From: Candidatus Thorarchaeota archaeon | Lineage (GTDB): Archaea; Asgardarchaeota; Thorarchaeia; Thorarchaeales; Thorarchaeaceae | DNA: 64,000 nt | NCBI GenBank assembly: GCA_029855935.1 | Contig: JAGSHN010000012.1 | Coordinates: 124,001-188,000 of the forward strand | Direction of reading: 5' to 3' | Shown: positions 44,817 to 53,224 of the stretch, in pieces | Layout of the letters: every line of letters begins with the position of its first letter | Numbering within the stretch: position 1 is the first letter of the stretch | Position numbers and translations under genes: made by a program | Notes under the pieces: generated by a model | Database searches by the model: none | Seen by the model: only the letters and a program-made list of their open reading frames with translations | Told to the model about the DNA's origin: nothing

Positions 44817-46202
44817 CTACATCCCTCCGACAGGAACTTCTGTGGCCCGTGCGTGTGGTCCACCGCTCATGTCCGGCACCCATTGACCATTCTTTCCGCA
44901 AGTACCTGCGTCAAGCTCGAAGTCCCTGCCCACCGCGTCTATCTTGGAGAGAACCTCCAGTATGAGACCTGACAGCGAAACATCCCTGACCATCTGGCCA
45001 ATCTCTCCCTTCTTGATCACGTATCCGTATTGGGCTTGAAACATGAAATGTCCCATAGAGGGGTTCGTGTAGCCGTAGTTGAATCTGCACAGGAGAAGGC
45101 CATGTCTGGTGTCCTCAATCAGCTCATCAACATCCCAGTCACCCGGCTCCATGAACGTGTTGCTCATCCTCGGGATGGGTACGTGTGCATAGGACTCAGC
45201 TCTGGCTGCGCCATTCGACTCCATCCCCAGCCTAGATGCCGTTTCGAGAGAGTGGAGTATCTCTGTCAAGATGCCGTCTTTGACAAGGATTCGCTTTCTC
45301 GTCTTTGTCCCTTCCCAGTCATATGGGTAGGATCCGCGGGCACAGTCCAGCGTGGGATCATCACTTATGTTGAGCCACTCTGGTCCGACACTCTGTCCGA
45401 GCTTGTCCTCAAGGACTGTTGTGTGCGCAGGCCAGCCATCGGCCTCACAGGCGTGTCCAAACGCCTCATGCACCATTACGCCGTTGAGGACCGGATCCAT
45501 CACGACATCGTAGACGCCTCCCCTTACAGCCACCGACGAGAGCAGGTCGACGGCGGTTCTTGCGGCTCTCTCTCCAACCGTCTGAGCGTCCTCTTCCATC
45601 ATCATCTCGAACCCGCCCTTTACTCCGACAGACCTGTAGGCACGCTGCCGATTCGCCCCCTCTCTTGCCGTTATTGACGATATGATGCGCGGGAGGGAGT
45701 TCTCAATATACACAGAGGTCCCAAGAGAATTGGCCACATAGAGCTCGCTCCACAGCTCCCCGTATACAGTCCTCGCATTGGAGACACGCTCGTCAAACTC
45801 ACGTGCCTGCATGTCAATCTGTTTGACAAACTCCATCTTCTCCTCCATCGGGACATCAGGGAAGGGGCGCCTGACGGAGATGAACTCCTTCGCCCTGAAA
45901 GTGGGGCCGTCGATCTCAAATCGTTCGGCAACAAGTGGACGGACAGCGAGAGCCAGCTTGGTAGCAGACTCGCCAACCCCTCGCATTCCCTCGGGTGTGA
46001 GTTCCGTCGTCTGAGCAAAGGCCCACGCCCCGTCGATGAACGCCCTCACTCCTGCGCCTCTGAGATGGGCGGACATCGACCTCCGAGTCACGCCATTGAC
46101 CATCTCTATAACGGTAGAGTGAGTGTTCTCAATTCTCACGTCAGCGAACGATGCTCCTGCGTCGAGTGCAGACTCTACGGCAATCTGGGCAAGGTCTTCC
46201 AT
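44817..46202 (-). CDS. tldD: TldD metallopeptidase
   Basis: A zinc metallopeptidase of about 461 residues. The HExxxH motif is in MVHEAFGHACEADG (about 246-259), and a third ligand cysteine would lie near the C-terminus (GTCGKNGQ). DVRIENTHSTVIEMVNG opens the N-terminal part. With TldE it forms a cage that degrades flexible peptides, and in bacteria it matures some peptides. The start chosen is ATG 46202 with GTGAT upstream. The frame to 46286 would begin before the minus-strand TATA-like AATTATAAC near 46235. Confidence 0.93.
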   Translation of the reverse strand: MEDLAQIAVESALDAGASFADVRIENTHSTVIEMVNGVTRRSMSAHLRGAGVRAFIDGAWAFAQTTELTPEGMRGVGESATKLALAVRPLVAERFEIDGPTFRAKEFISVRRPFPDVPMEEKMEFVKQIDMQAREFDERVSNARTVYGELWSELYVANSLGTSVYIENSLPRIISSITAREGANRQRAYRSVGVKGGFEMMMEEDAQTVGERAARTAVDLLSSVAVRGGVYDVVMDPVLNGVMVHEAFGHACEADGWPAHTTVLEDKLGQSVGPEWLNISDDPTLDCARGSYPYDWEGTKTRKRILVKDGILTEILHSLETASRLGMESNGAARAESYAHVPIPRMSNTFMEPGDWDVDELIEDTRHGLLLCRFNYGYTNPSMGHFMFQAQYGYVIKKGEIGQMVRDVSLSGLILEVLSKIDAVGRDFELDAGTCGKNGQWVPDMSGGPHARATEVPVGGM

Positions 46203-46340
46203 CAGAATCACTAGCCGGTCGCATACACCGCTCGTTATAATTGCTTTGAAGAGTGAGTGGCGGTCGGTGTAACCTTGGTGATACACAGCTCTTTCTTATC
46301 CCATCACTGAGTCGAGACCAAGGCACACGGAGGCACACAG

Positions 46341-47909
46341 TTGAGTCAAGAATCCGCGCGCGACTCTTGCCAGGTCTGCAGAAGGTCTAACGGCGTCTAC
46401 TTCTGTGAGGACTGCGGTGCTGTTCTGTGTGCTGACTGTGTTGAAACGGTCACAAGCGACTTCTACTTCTGTGGCGACTGCCACTCCCAGATCCCGTCCT
46501 CGGAGACCGACAATCATCCGCAGAAGTGTCCCGAGTGTGGCTCCGAAGAGATTCGTACGGGGCGCCGGGAAGAGGAACGATGCCCCCGGTGTCACTCGAC
46601 AAGGCTTGTGCTCGTGTCGGAAAAGCGACGTACTCTCGCTCAGGACCTGCGTCAGGCAATCAATGTTCTCCAGTACGGACACTCAAGATTTCACGAGCTC
46701 TCTAGACGTCTTACTCGGATTGTCGAGACTCTGGTGTCACTACGGATGGCAAAGTTCGTCCACTACCACTGGCTTGAGCGCCACTTGGAGGAATTGCAGG
46801 AGGAGGTCCCTGCACTCAGGAACCGAATAGTCAACCGGGCCGAGATGGTGGCGCGCCAGATGGCTGCGGAAACATCAGGGATAATGCACGACCCTCTATG
46901 GACGGCTGACCAGTTCCCGTTCATATCAGGTGTGGTGAACAGGCTGCGCGAGCTTGGACGGGAGTACAAGGAGCGAGTCGATGAGACCCTCGCTGGTGCA
47001 TTCCGTCGTCTGGAGGAGATCAGCAAGACGATTGAGGGTCTCGAGTATTTCCGACGAGCCTTTGTGGCCTTTTCTAGCCTCGTCCCCCTTGAGGTCAATG
47101 AGCTGCCCGTCTGTGCACTGCCGGATATCCGCCTCACGGGGTCCGACTTTCTCAAGCACGACAAAGCCGCAGGAACGCTCTATCTGACCGACCGGCGAAT
47201 GGTCTTCATTGCCACCACTGGGACTATTCGAAAGAGGGAGTCCGTGGTCTTTGACTTTCCTCTGCCGTATCTGTCGGGGATTGAGGAGGACGGCAGACGG
47301 AAGAAGCGTCTTGTTCTGAGGATGCAACAAGGCGACATCAGGATAGTCTGTCCTGAGGGAACACGACGTGTGATGAGCGACTACATGGAGATTGCTCGCA
47401 GCTTTGCCAAGTATGCACAGACCAATCTTCAGCGTACGAGGCAGCTGCAGCGGTTCAGTTGTGCGCCTGATGAGGTGAGGATCCGTATATTGGATCTGAT
47501 TGATGACCTGCTCTCTCGAGAACGACGCAGAGCGATTGCCATGAGCGGTACGGGGGCGTACACTCGCTCTCCTCCTCCGGTCCACAGCTGGGGCTATCCG
47601 GAGACCTCGAATAGTCCTAGGGCCACATTCTCGGGGTCGCCATTCAGTCCGCAGGCCACAAGTCCAGATAGTCGCTACAGCTTGGACGGCTCGTATGTGA
47701 GAACGGCTGCGACTTCGCCCCCGCGCGGTGTCTACTCGCAACACTATGGCGACGGGGACATGACTGCACTACTCAATCACGAGATCCAAGAGACAATACG
47801 TGCACTCAGACGGGGTCGACTTCCTCCTGACGAGTTTGTTCGGCGTTATCGTGACCTGATGCGGAGTTCATTTGAGATGGAGCGACGCTTCTACGAAAGG
47901 GTTCGGTAG
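46341..47909 (+). CDS. zinc finger-coiled coil-GRAM/PH-steadiness box protein (Vps23-like ESCRT-I candidate)
   Basis: The protein has 522 residues. Residues 10-47 form a B-box-like finger with four CxxC pairs (C10/C13, C22/C25, C30/C33, C44/C47). Residues 63-84 form a zinc ribbon (CPEC...CPRC). Residues 95-250 are helical and coiled-coil-like. Residues 265-370 resemble a GRAM/PH domain (AGTLYLTDRRMVFIATTGT; KRLVLRM). Residues 395-465 are a Pro/Ser/Tyr-rich linker. The last 45 residues (IRALRRGRLPPDEFVRRYRDL, then SSFEMERRFYE) resemble the steadiness box of Tsg101/Vps23. It has no UEV domain. TTG is the start, with GGAGG 7 bases upstream. It is next to the ESCRT-III gene, convergent. A membrane-binding ESCRT-I subunit is inferred. 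Confidence 0.72.
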   Translation: MSQESARDSCQVCRRSNGVYFCEDCGAVLCADCVETVTSDFYFCGDCHSQIPSSETDNHPQKCPECGSEEIRTGRREEERCPRCHSTRLVLVSEKRRTLAQDLRQAINVLQYGHSRFHELSRRLTRIVETLVSLRMAKFVHYHWLERHLEELQEEVPALRNRIVNRAEMVARQMAAETSGIMHDPLWTADQFPFISGVVNRLRELGREYKERVDETLAGAFRRLEEISKTIEGLEYFRRAFVAFSSLVPLEVNELPVCALPDIRLTGSDFLKHDKAAGTLYLTDRRMVFIATTGTIRKRESVVFDFPLPYLSGIEEDGRRKKRLVLRMQQGDIRIVCPEGTRRVMSDYMEIARSFAKYAQTNLQRTRQLQRFSCAPDEVRIRILDLIDDLLSRERRRAIAMSGTGAYTRSPPPVHSWGYPETSNSPRATFSGSPFSPQATSPDSRYSLDGSYVRTAATSPPRGVYSQHYGDGDMTALLNHEIQETIRALRRGRLPPDEFVRRYRDLMRSSFEMERRFYERVR

Positions 47910-47958
47910 GCTCCGCCAGAACCCCTGCGTGAAACTATGAGGCGTGCACGGACTGTGG

Positions 47959-47988
47959 GACATTGAGCGTGAGGACATTGAGCGTGAG
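47959..47988. repeat. 15-bp unit repeated twice in tandem
   Basis: GACATTGAGCGTGAG occurs twice in direct succession in the gap between the convergent steadiness-box and ESCRT-III genes. No function is evident. Confidence 0.6.
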
Positions 47989-48000
47989 TCTGAGCGGAGT

Positions 48001-48633
48001 CTAGAGGCCAAGCCTCCTCTCAAGCGCCTGAATCTCTTCTGCCAGTCTGTCGGGTGGTGCCTTGGTGGATGGAGTGGTCCCCCTACGGCCGCCACTCTCC
48101 ACAACCTCGGAATCTATCTCCGCCATCACGTCTGCCAGCTCCTCAGGAGCAATTCTGCCATCCGTGGCTCCGTGGAGGGTCTCCTCGAAGATGCCGTTCT
48201 CAATCTCGAACTGCTCGAGTCTTCGTGCCACCTCGTCGAGATTCTGAATGACCCTCTTGGCACTGATCTCTTCTCCGAGGATACCAAAGATTGCTGCCAC
48301 CCTCTCCATGCCTATGTTGACTCTTGCTGTTATCCTCGCTCGCTTGATGTAGGACGCAATACGTAGAAGAGAGAACCGGACACGCTCGATCTTGAGAATA
48401 TCACGATGTGTCCGCAGGACCTCCCCGGCATAGAGTATGCAGGCCTCGTTCTGCCCGTTTCTGCGAGCTGTCACTGCCCGCCTCTTGGCATCGGCAGCCA
48501 GTTTCTCCAGATGGTTGCGCTCACGTTCGAGCTCTCTGGCCATCACCTGAAGACCGCTGACAATCTCCGTGACATCTGGCTTTTTTCTGCCCCATATGGC
48601 GGCCCGCTTCAACAGACGCAATAGTTTCACCAC
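48001..48633 (-). CDS. ESCRT-III subunit (Vps2/24/46-like) with C-terminal MIM1-like motif
   Basis: A 210-residue, almost wholly helical protein. A basic N-terminus (MVKLLRLLKRAAIWGRKK) suits membrane contact. A long helical hairpin follows (about 25-100: ELERERNHLEKLAADAKRRAV, then a helix ending in ILRTHRDILK-like residues), then shorter helices with MERVAAIFGILGEEISAKRV and an acidic C-terminal half. The extreme C-terminus has ALERRLGL, which fits the LxxRL core of MIM1 motifs that bind Vps4 MIT domains. It would polymerise on membranes in division or scission. A TATA box lies at 48673-48680. Only one ESCRT-III paralogue is in the window; most Asgard genomes carry a second elsewhere. Confidence 0.85.
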   Translation of the reverse strand: MVKLLRLLKRAAIWGRKKPDVTEIVSGLQVMARELERERNHLEKLAADAKRRAVTARRNGQNEACILYAGEVLRTHRDILKIERVRFSLLRIASYIKRARITARVNIGMERVAAIFGILGEEISAKRVIQNLDEVARRLEQFEIENGIFEETLHGATDGRIAPEELADVMAEIDSEVVESGGRRGTTPSTKAPPDRLAEEIQALERRLGL

Positions 48634-48672
48634 TGCTGGTATCCTGTCTCAGGAGTGGGTCAAGGAGGCCTT

Positions 48673-48680
48673 GTATAAAC
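48673..48680 (-). promoter_or_regulatory. TATA box of ESCRT-III gene
   Basis: Reads GTTTATAC on the minus strand, about 40 bases before the start codon, predicting a start near 48650. Confidence 0.5.
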
Positions 48681-48717
48681 CCTAGTAGGACGCTGGGCAT
48701 ACGTGGCGCTACAGCTC

Positions 48718-50745
48718 TCACATCCGTTCGATGACCGGGATACCGAGCATTTGAAGGCAGTTGCGTATGGTGTCCCTGAACGCTCTGACAAGGGCAAGTC
48801 TTGCCCTTCGGAGGTCGCCATCAGCCTTCAGCACGGGACAGTTGTCGTAGAACTTGCTGAAGAGGGTCGCAATCTCGAAAGCATATTCTGTGAGTCTATT
48901 GGAGCTGAAAGCTGTACCACGTACCTCCTTTTTCAGTCCCCTGACGACCTGAACCACCTCGTAGGGGAATCTGGACAGTGCCTTCACGAGCGCGAACTCA
49001 TATGGTGTCACCAGGAGCGTGGCGTCGCCTCCCTCCCCTTCATCGCCAGCGCGTTCGAGTATCCGTTGGGCGCGCGCATAGGAGTACTGCAGGTATGGCC
49101 CGGTGTCGCCCTCGAAGTCTAGCACCGAGTCCCACCGGAAGGTTATCTTCCTGTCAGGTGAGGCATTCAACATGAAGTACCTGAGCGCCCCAACAGCAAC
49201 CTGTCCCGCGACGCGGTTCTTGAACTCATCGCTGGCGTCAGGATTTCTCTTCTCGACCTCAATCCTAGCGATCTCCTCCGCCCGGTCAAGAACGTCGTCC
49301 ACAGTATAACCTATCCATGTCCCCTTCCGTCCCGAGAACTCGGTGTCCTCAAGCCCGACGAACTCGTAGGCTATGTGGTGAGAGTTCTCGCTCTCCCTCT
49401 TGTAGCCCAACAGTTCGAGGATGTTGTAGATCAGCCTCTGAGGGTGGGCCTGTGCTGCAGCTATTACATTGAACACGAGGTCCACCTTACCCAAGTCGTG
49501 TCTATGACCCTCAAGAGTGGTACGATACACAGGCTTACCATTGGGCTGGACCTCGAACTCGACGTACCTGAATGGGTCCTCGATTATCTGATGTTTCCAC
49601 ATCTGAAACGCCAGGTCTGCGCCGGTGTAGGTACGTGTCCCATCTGACCGGAACAGCACCTTGTATGGATCCTTCATCCCCTTGAATTCCTCAAGGTCGT
49701 CGAGCTTTGCAACGATACATCCTGCCTTTTCGCCCTCCTGAAGGATCATCACCGAGGGGCATTTGAGAATCATCTTCTTTGCGATGTCCAGCAGGCCGCT
49801 GTGAGCAATGGAGCTCTCCCAGACCTGATAGTCGTGGTAGATGCCAAGTCGGTATGCTGTCTGACACTGTGCTTTCAGACACTCTGATACCATCTTCTCA
49901 CTGAACCTGGCCTCGTCAGAGTCGGGAATCTCCAGCTGTCTCGCCACCTCCCTCACGGCACGCTCCACTGCAGGGTCGCTCTCGAAGTCCCTCTGAATGT
50001 CAACATACACCCTGCCGAGGAAGTGGTCGTACTTCTCTCCCTTCTCGGGCTGTAGGTCGCCATCCATGAGCCGCCATGTCAGCTGCGCAATCTGGAGGCC
50101 GAGGTCATTGATATAGTCGAGTCTGATGACCTCAAAACCCACCATCTCAAGGACGTTGCAGAGAGTGTCTCCTAGGACCGCATTCCTTGCGTGCCCGATA
50201 TGCCACGGCTTTGACGGGTTGACCGCGGGAAACTCCACCAGAGCCCGTTTCCCCTCAAAGTCTCTGGTCCTCCCGTAGCTCGGTCCGGTCTCTGAGATTG
50301 CGTTGATGACGAAACGGGCAACTACCGCACGGTCGAGGAACAGGTTGATGTATGGCCCTTTCACCTCCACTCTCTCGAACAGTGGCTCCGCATCAATCGC
50401 GGTCTTGACCCTCTCTGCGACCTCAGCCGCAATTTGCACAGGACTCCTTCTCAGATGCTTCGCCAGCGCGAAGGCAACGGTCGTGGCCAGGTCCCCGAGA
50501 GCAGGGTCGGGCGGTACCTCCAAGAGATCAAGACTCTCATCGGCCCCTATGTCAGCTGCTTGTGCGATAATGTCAGCTGCCGTCTTCAGCATATGTTCCC
50601 AGGGGTTGATGACCGGTGATCGCACTGTCGAGCTCACCTGCTCGGGGTCACTCGGTGTGGTTCTCCTCATAAATGACGCGATGGGTGGCTGTTCGGCGAC
50701 CTCTTTCTCCTCTCCTAACACGAGCCGACGAAGGGAGCGGAGCAT
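48718..50745 (-). CDS. argS: arginyl-tRNA synthetase
   Basis: A class I aminoacyl-tRNA synthetase charging tRNA-Arg. HIGH motif: NPSKPWHIGHARNAVLGDTL. The N-terminal Add-1 domain carries PPDPALGDLATTVAFALAK. The KMSKS region is replaced by SGRKGTWIGYTVDD, common in archaeal and many other ArgRS. A DALR-type anticodon-binding domain ends in a C-terminal MLGIPVIERM. The 675-residue frame begins at 50745, about 45 residues before the usual ArgRS N-terminus; GTG just before the RSPVINPWEHM segment, behind AGGTGAG, is a plausible shorter start. Two tRNA-Arg genes are in the same window but far away. Divergent from the TFB gene. Confidence 0.94.
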   Translation of the reverse strand: MLRSLRRLVLGEEKEVAEQPPIASFMRRTTPSDPEQVSSTVRSPVINPWEHMLKTAADIIAQAADIGADESLDLLEVPPDPALGDLATTVAFALAKHLRRSPVQIAAEVAERVKTAIDAEPLFERVEVKGPYINLFLDRAVVARFVINAISETGPSYGRTRDFEGKRALVEFPAVNPSKPWHIGHARNAVLGDTLCNVLEMVGFEVIRLDYINDLGLQIAQLTWRLMDGDLQPEKGEKYDHFLGRVYVDIQRDFESDPAVERAVREVARQLEIPDSDEARFSEKMVSECLKAQCQTAYRLGIYHDYQVWESSIAHSGLLDIAKKMILKCPSVMILQEGEKAGCIVAKLDDLEEFKGMKDPYKVLFRSDGTRTYTGADLAFQMWKHQIIEDPFRYVEFEVQPNGKPVYRTTLEGHRHDLGKVDLVFNVIAAAQAHPQRLIYNILELLGYKRESENSHHIAYEFVGLEDTEFSGRKGTWIGYTVDDVLDRAEEIARIEVEKRNPDASDEFKNRVAGQVAVGALRYFMLNASPDRKITFRWDSVLDFEGDTGPYLQYSYARAQRILERAGDEGEGGDATLLVTPYEFALVKALSRFPYEVVQVVRGLKKEVRGTAFSSNRLTEYAFEIATLFSKFYDNCPVLKADGDLRRARLALVRAFRDTIRNCLQMLGIPVIERM

Positions 50746-50864
50746 TGTTTCATAAATACAATAACGATATTTTTGAAGAGCCGTGCAAACCCTTATTTAT
50801 GTTTGTTGTTTGGCGAACATGATTGTTCTCCGACAGGAGAACTCTCCCGTGTCCGCGTCCCACC

Positions 50865-51923
50865 ATGCGGTCCCTCATCACGCCACGAGGGGTCGCACAG
50901 CATCGGTTCATTGACACCTCTGAGCGCAGGTCCTTCAGCGAAAGGGACTGCAGGGAGATGATCGGACTGGCCAGCAGACAACCAAAGACCCGGACTCACA
51001 GGGAGAGTGGCCTTGGCGCGACTCGTTATGTCTGTTCAGCCTGCAGCTCGACTGATGTATACATTGATTCTACTCGTGGGGAAGTCATCTGCTCTAATTG
51101 CGGACTCGTTCTCTCTGACCACTCTATCGATATGGGGCCGGAGTGGAGAGCATTCACTGCTGACGAACAGAATGCCCGTCAGCGTGTTGGTGGTCCAAAC
51201 GACTGGAGCAAGTTCGACCAGGGCCTCACCACCATAATCGGCCGGCAGAACGTTGATGCCTCCGGCCGAAAACTCTCATCGACGCGTCGAGCGCAGATAC
51301 ACAGACTCAGAAAATGGCAGATTCGTACCAAGGTTCACTCGTCCGACAAGCGCAACCTCGCGGTTGCGATGACCGAACTCCACAGGATAAGTTCCCAGCT
51401 AAGCATCCCGTACTCGATTCGGGAGACATCCGCAGTGATCTACCGCAAGGCGCTGAAGAAGCGTCTGACCCGTGGTCGCACAATTCTCGGAATGGTCGCT
51501 GCCTCGCTGTATCTTGCCTGCAGAGTACACCAAGTGCCACGGCCTCTTGAGGAGATTGTGGAACAGATTCACATCACCAGGAAGGAGTTGAGCCTCTGTG
51601 TGAGACTCATTCTTAGATACCTAAATCTCAAGATCCCCCACAGCAACCCCATCGAGTTCGTCCACCGTTTTGGAACGGAGCTCAATCTCCCAGGTGAGGC
51701 CAAGAAGAAGGCCATTGATATCCTCAAGAAGGCACGCGAGCACCATCTCACGATTGGCAAGGACCCGAAAGGGATGGCAGCTGCTGCCATCTATGTTGCA
51801 AGCATCCTGACAGGTTCTCGAAGAACTCAGCTGGAGATTGCACGCACTGCTAGGGTCACGGAGGTGACTGTCCGCAATAGGTACAAAGAGATGGTTGAGC
51901 GCCTCGGTATCACGACGATGTAG
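50865..51923 (+). CDS. tfb: transcription factor B (TFIIB homologue)
   Basis: An archaeal general transcription factor that bridges TBP and RNA polymerase. A zinc ribbon (CSACSSTDV...CSNCG, C-x2-C-x15-C-x2-C) is followed by a B-reader segment (GPEWRAFTADEQNARQRVGGP) and B-linker, then two cyclin-like repeats (DKRNLAVAMTELHRISSQL; IEFVHRFGTELNL) and a final helix-turn-helix (TEVTVRNRYKEMVERLGI) that reads the BRE. About 50 residues precede the ribbon, longer than usual; the true start could be TTG 50823, ATG 50865 or ATG 50958. TATA-like CTTATTTATG lies at about 50792-50801. Confidence 0.93.
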   Translation: MRSLITPRGVAQHRFIDTSERRSFSERDCREMIGLASRQPKTRTHRESGLGATRYVCSACSSTDVYIDSTRGEVICSNCGLVLSDHSIDMGPEWRAFTADEQNARQRVGGPNDWSKFDQGLTTIIGRQNVDASGRKLSSTRRAQIHRLRKWQIRTKVHSSDKRNLAVAMTELHRISSQLSIPYSIRETSAVIYRKALKKRLTRGRTILGMVAASLYLACRVHQVPRPLEEIVEQIHITRKELSLCVRLILRYLNLKIPHSNPIEFVHRFGTELNLPGEAKKKAIDILKKAREHHLTIGKDPKGMAAAAIYVASILTGSRRTQLEIARTARVTEVTVRNRYKEMVERLGITTM

Positions 51924-52001
51924 AGTCGAGGTACGGTGCCAAACTCGGGCGGGGGTCCATCTTTCCCCGCCCCTCCGTACTCTTTCTCCACGGTGATTTC
52001 G

Positions 52002-52334
52002 ATGGACGTGCTCGTTGACGTGACTGTCACATGCCGGATGAACCGACACGAAAACTGGGAGTGCCTGAACAGGTGTCGTCTCCGGCTTGCCGGCGGCTCG
52101 ATGACAATCGAGGTCCTCGACGACCCGGGGCCATATTGCATTGACACAGTTCTTAAGGACGTGAGCTACGAGGTTGAGATGTCATCAATTGGCCCTGTGC
52201 TGTTCATGACGTGGGACAACGAGGGTTCAAGGACCACCCTTGAGATCCGTGGTGAAAGTTCATCAATCGACCGCCTCTCGGCGGCGCTGGAGGCTCTCAT
52301 TGCGGGGCCGTCCCCCGTGCCCGCGCAGGACTGA
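52002..52334 (+). CDS. small hypothetical protein
   Basis: Not recognised. The protein has 110 residues, mainly beta strands (MDVLVDVTVTCRM, MTIEVLDD, YEVEMSSIGPVLFMTWDN, TTLEIRGES) with one C-terminal helix (SIDRLSAALEALI). ATG 52002 has GGTGAT upstream; an in-frame ATG at 51936 is closer to the tfb stop and lacks a good site. It has a compact alpha/beta character with no catalytic motif. Its length and closeness to the longin-domain gene (49 bases later, same strand) suggest co-transcription. Confidence 0.6.
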   Translation: MDVLVDVTVTCRMNRHENWECLNRCRLRLAGGSMTIEVLDDPGPYCIDTVLKDVSYEVEMSSIGPVLFMTWDNEGSRTTLEIRGESSSIDRLSAALEALIAGPSPVPAQD

Positions 52335-52383
52335 GAGAAACTGGTACTCTTGCGAACGACCGAGTCTGAGGTGAAACTGGAAA

Positions 52384-53223
52384 TTGTCGTTGAGGCGGTC
52401 CATTCTTGGCATATGGGTGATTGAGCGGCACACCGGCCGTAATCTCGTCGCCCGTGCCTACGGGGGCATAGATGTGGATATGGATCTGATAGCTCCCTTT
52501 CTGTCAGCGACGCACACCTTCATCGACAAGGCATCGAACGAGTCTCTTCAGACAATCGACACGGTGAATTCACGATACGTGTGGGTCAGAAATGATCATC
52601 TACTGCTCGTGATGATTGTGAGCAAGGCGGCCCGGATTGGTCATATGCGTTTCCTGCTGAAGTACGCACTGAAGGAGTTCGTTGACACGATGATACCAAA
52701 GGGCCGTGACCTGGGAGAGTTCCTGAGCGAGTGGAAGGGCAATCCTGAGACCTTTGCCTCGTTCGGGGCATTCCTTGATGAGCTTGTCGAGCAGTATGAG
52801 ATGACTGATGAGAGTCTTGTTGCTGGAAAGTCTATGGACTCCTTGGAGGTGTACAATCACCTCTTCCGCGAGCTGATGCGGATCGATGTGGACCGCGTGA
52901 CGAAGAGGAAGATAGTCCGGGACATCAAGAGGCGCATGGCCTCTCTCATTGAGACATATCCGTTCTTGGAGGACGTGCCTGTCGATGAGGCTGGCGTCGA
53001 GGTGCTCGAGATTGACGTGCTCAACAACCAGATACCATATCGGGCCCTCCGTGCTGCACTTGAGGACCTGTTCCAAGTGGTTGCCGAGGCAGTCAGGTCG
53101 AATGTCGATTCAGGGTCCTACAGAGACTGCGTCTTCAGCCACGTGATGCGATACGTCAAGGAAGATCTGAAGCGTCTCCAGACATACGCCATTCTCGATG
53201 ATGTGGTCCGCTATCTCTTCTAG
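52384..53223 (+). CDS. longin/roadblock-like domain protein
   Basis: The protein has 279 residues. Residues 1-105 follow the longin fold order: strand ILGIWVIERHTGRNLVARAYGG, a helix (LIAPFLSATHTFIDK), a strand pair (SRYVWVRNDHLLLVMIVSKAA) and a long helix (MRFLLKYALKEFVDT). Longin domains occur in SNAREs, adaptor subunits and GTPase regulators; Asgard genomes are rich in them. The C-terminal part (about 145-279) is helical and not recognised. No membrane anchor is visible. The start is TTG 52384 or TTG 52390, after GAGGTGA. Convergent with the Trm11-like gene. Confidence 0.7.
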   Translation: MSLRRSILGIWVIERHTGRNLVARAYGGIDVDMDLIAPFLSATHTFIDKASNESLQTIDTVNSRYVWVRNDHLLLVMIVSKAARIGHMRFLLKYALKEFVDTMIPKGRDLGEFLSEWKGNPETFASFGAFLDELVEQYEMTDESLVAGKSMDSLEVYNHLFRELMRIDVDRVTKRKIVRDIKRRMASLIETYPFLEDVPVDEAGVEVLEIDVLNNQIPYRALRAALEDLFQVVAEAVRSNVDSGSYRDCVFSHVMRYVKEDLKRLQTYAILDDVVRYLF

Positions 53224-53224
53224 G

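Noticed and set aside
44815-44901. Longer start of TldE at 44901
   Set aside because: It would overlap the end of tldD; the GTG at 44814 has a good ribosome binding site and matches the family N-terminus.
46926-47744. 272-codon open frame antisense to the steadiness-box gene
   Set aside because: The plus-strand frame has a TTG with a perfect GGAGG site, ordered zinc motifs and known domains; the antisense protein has none.
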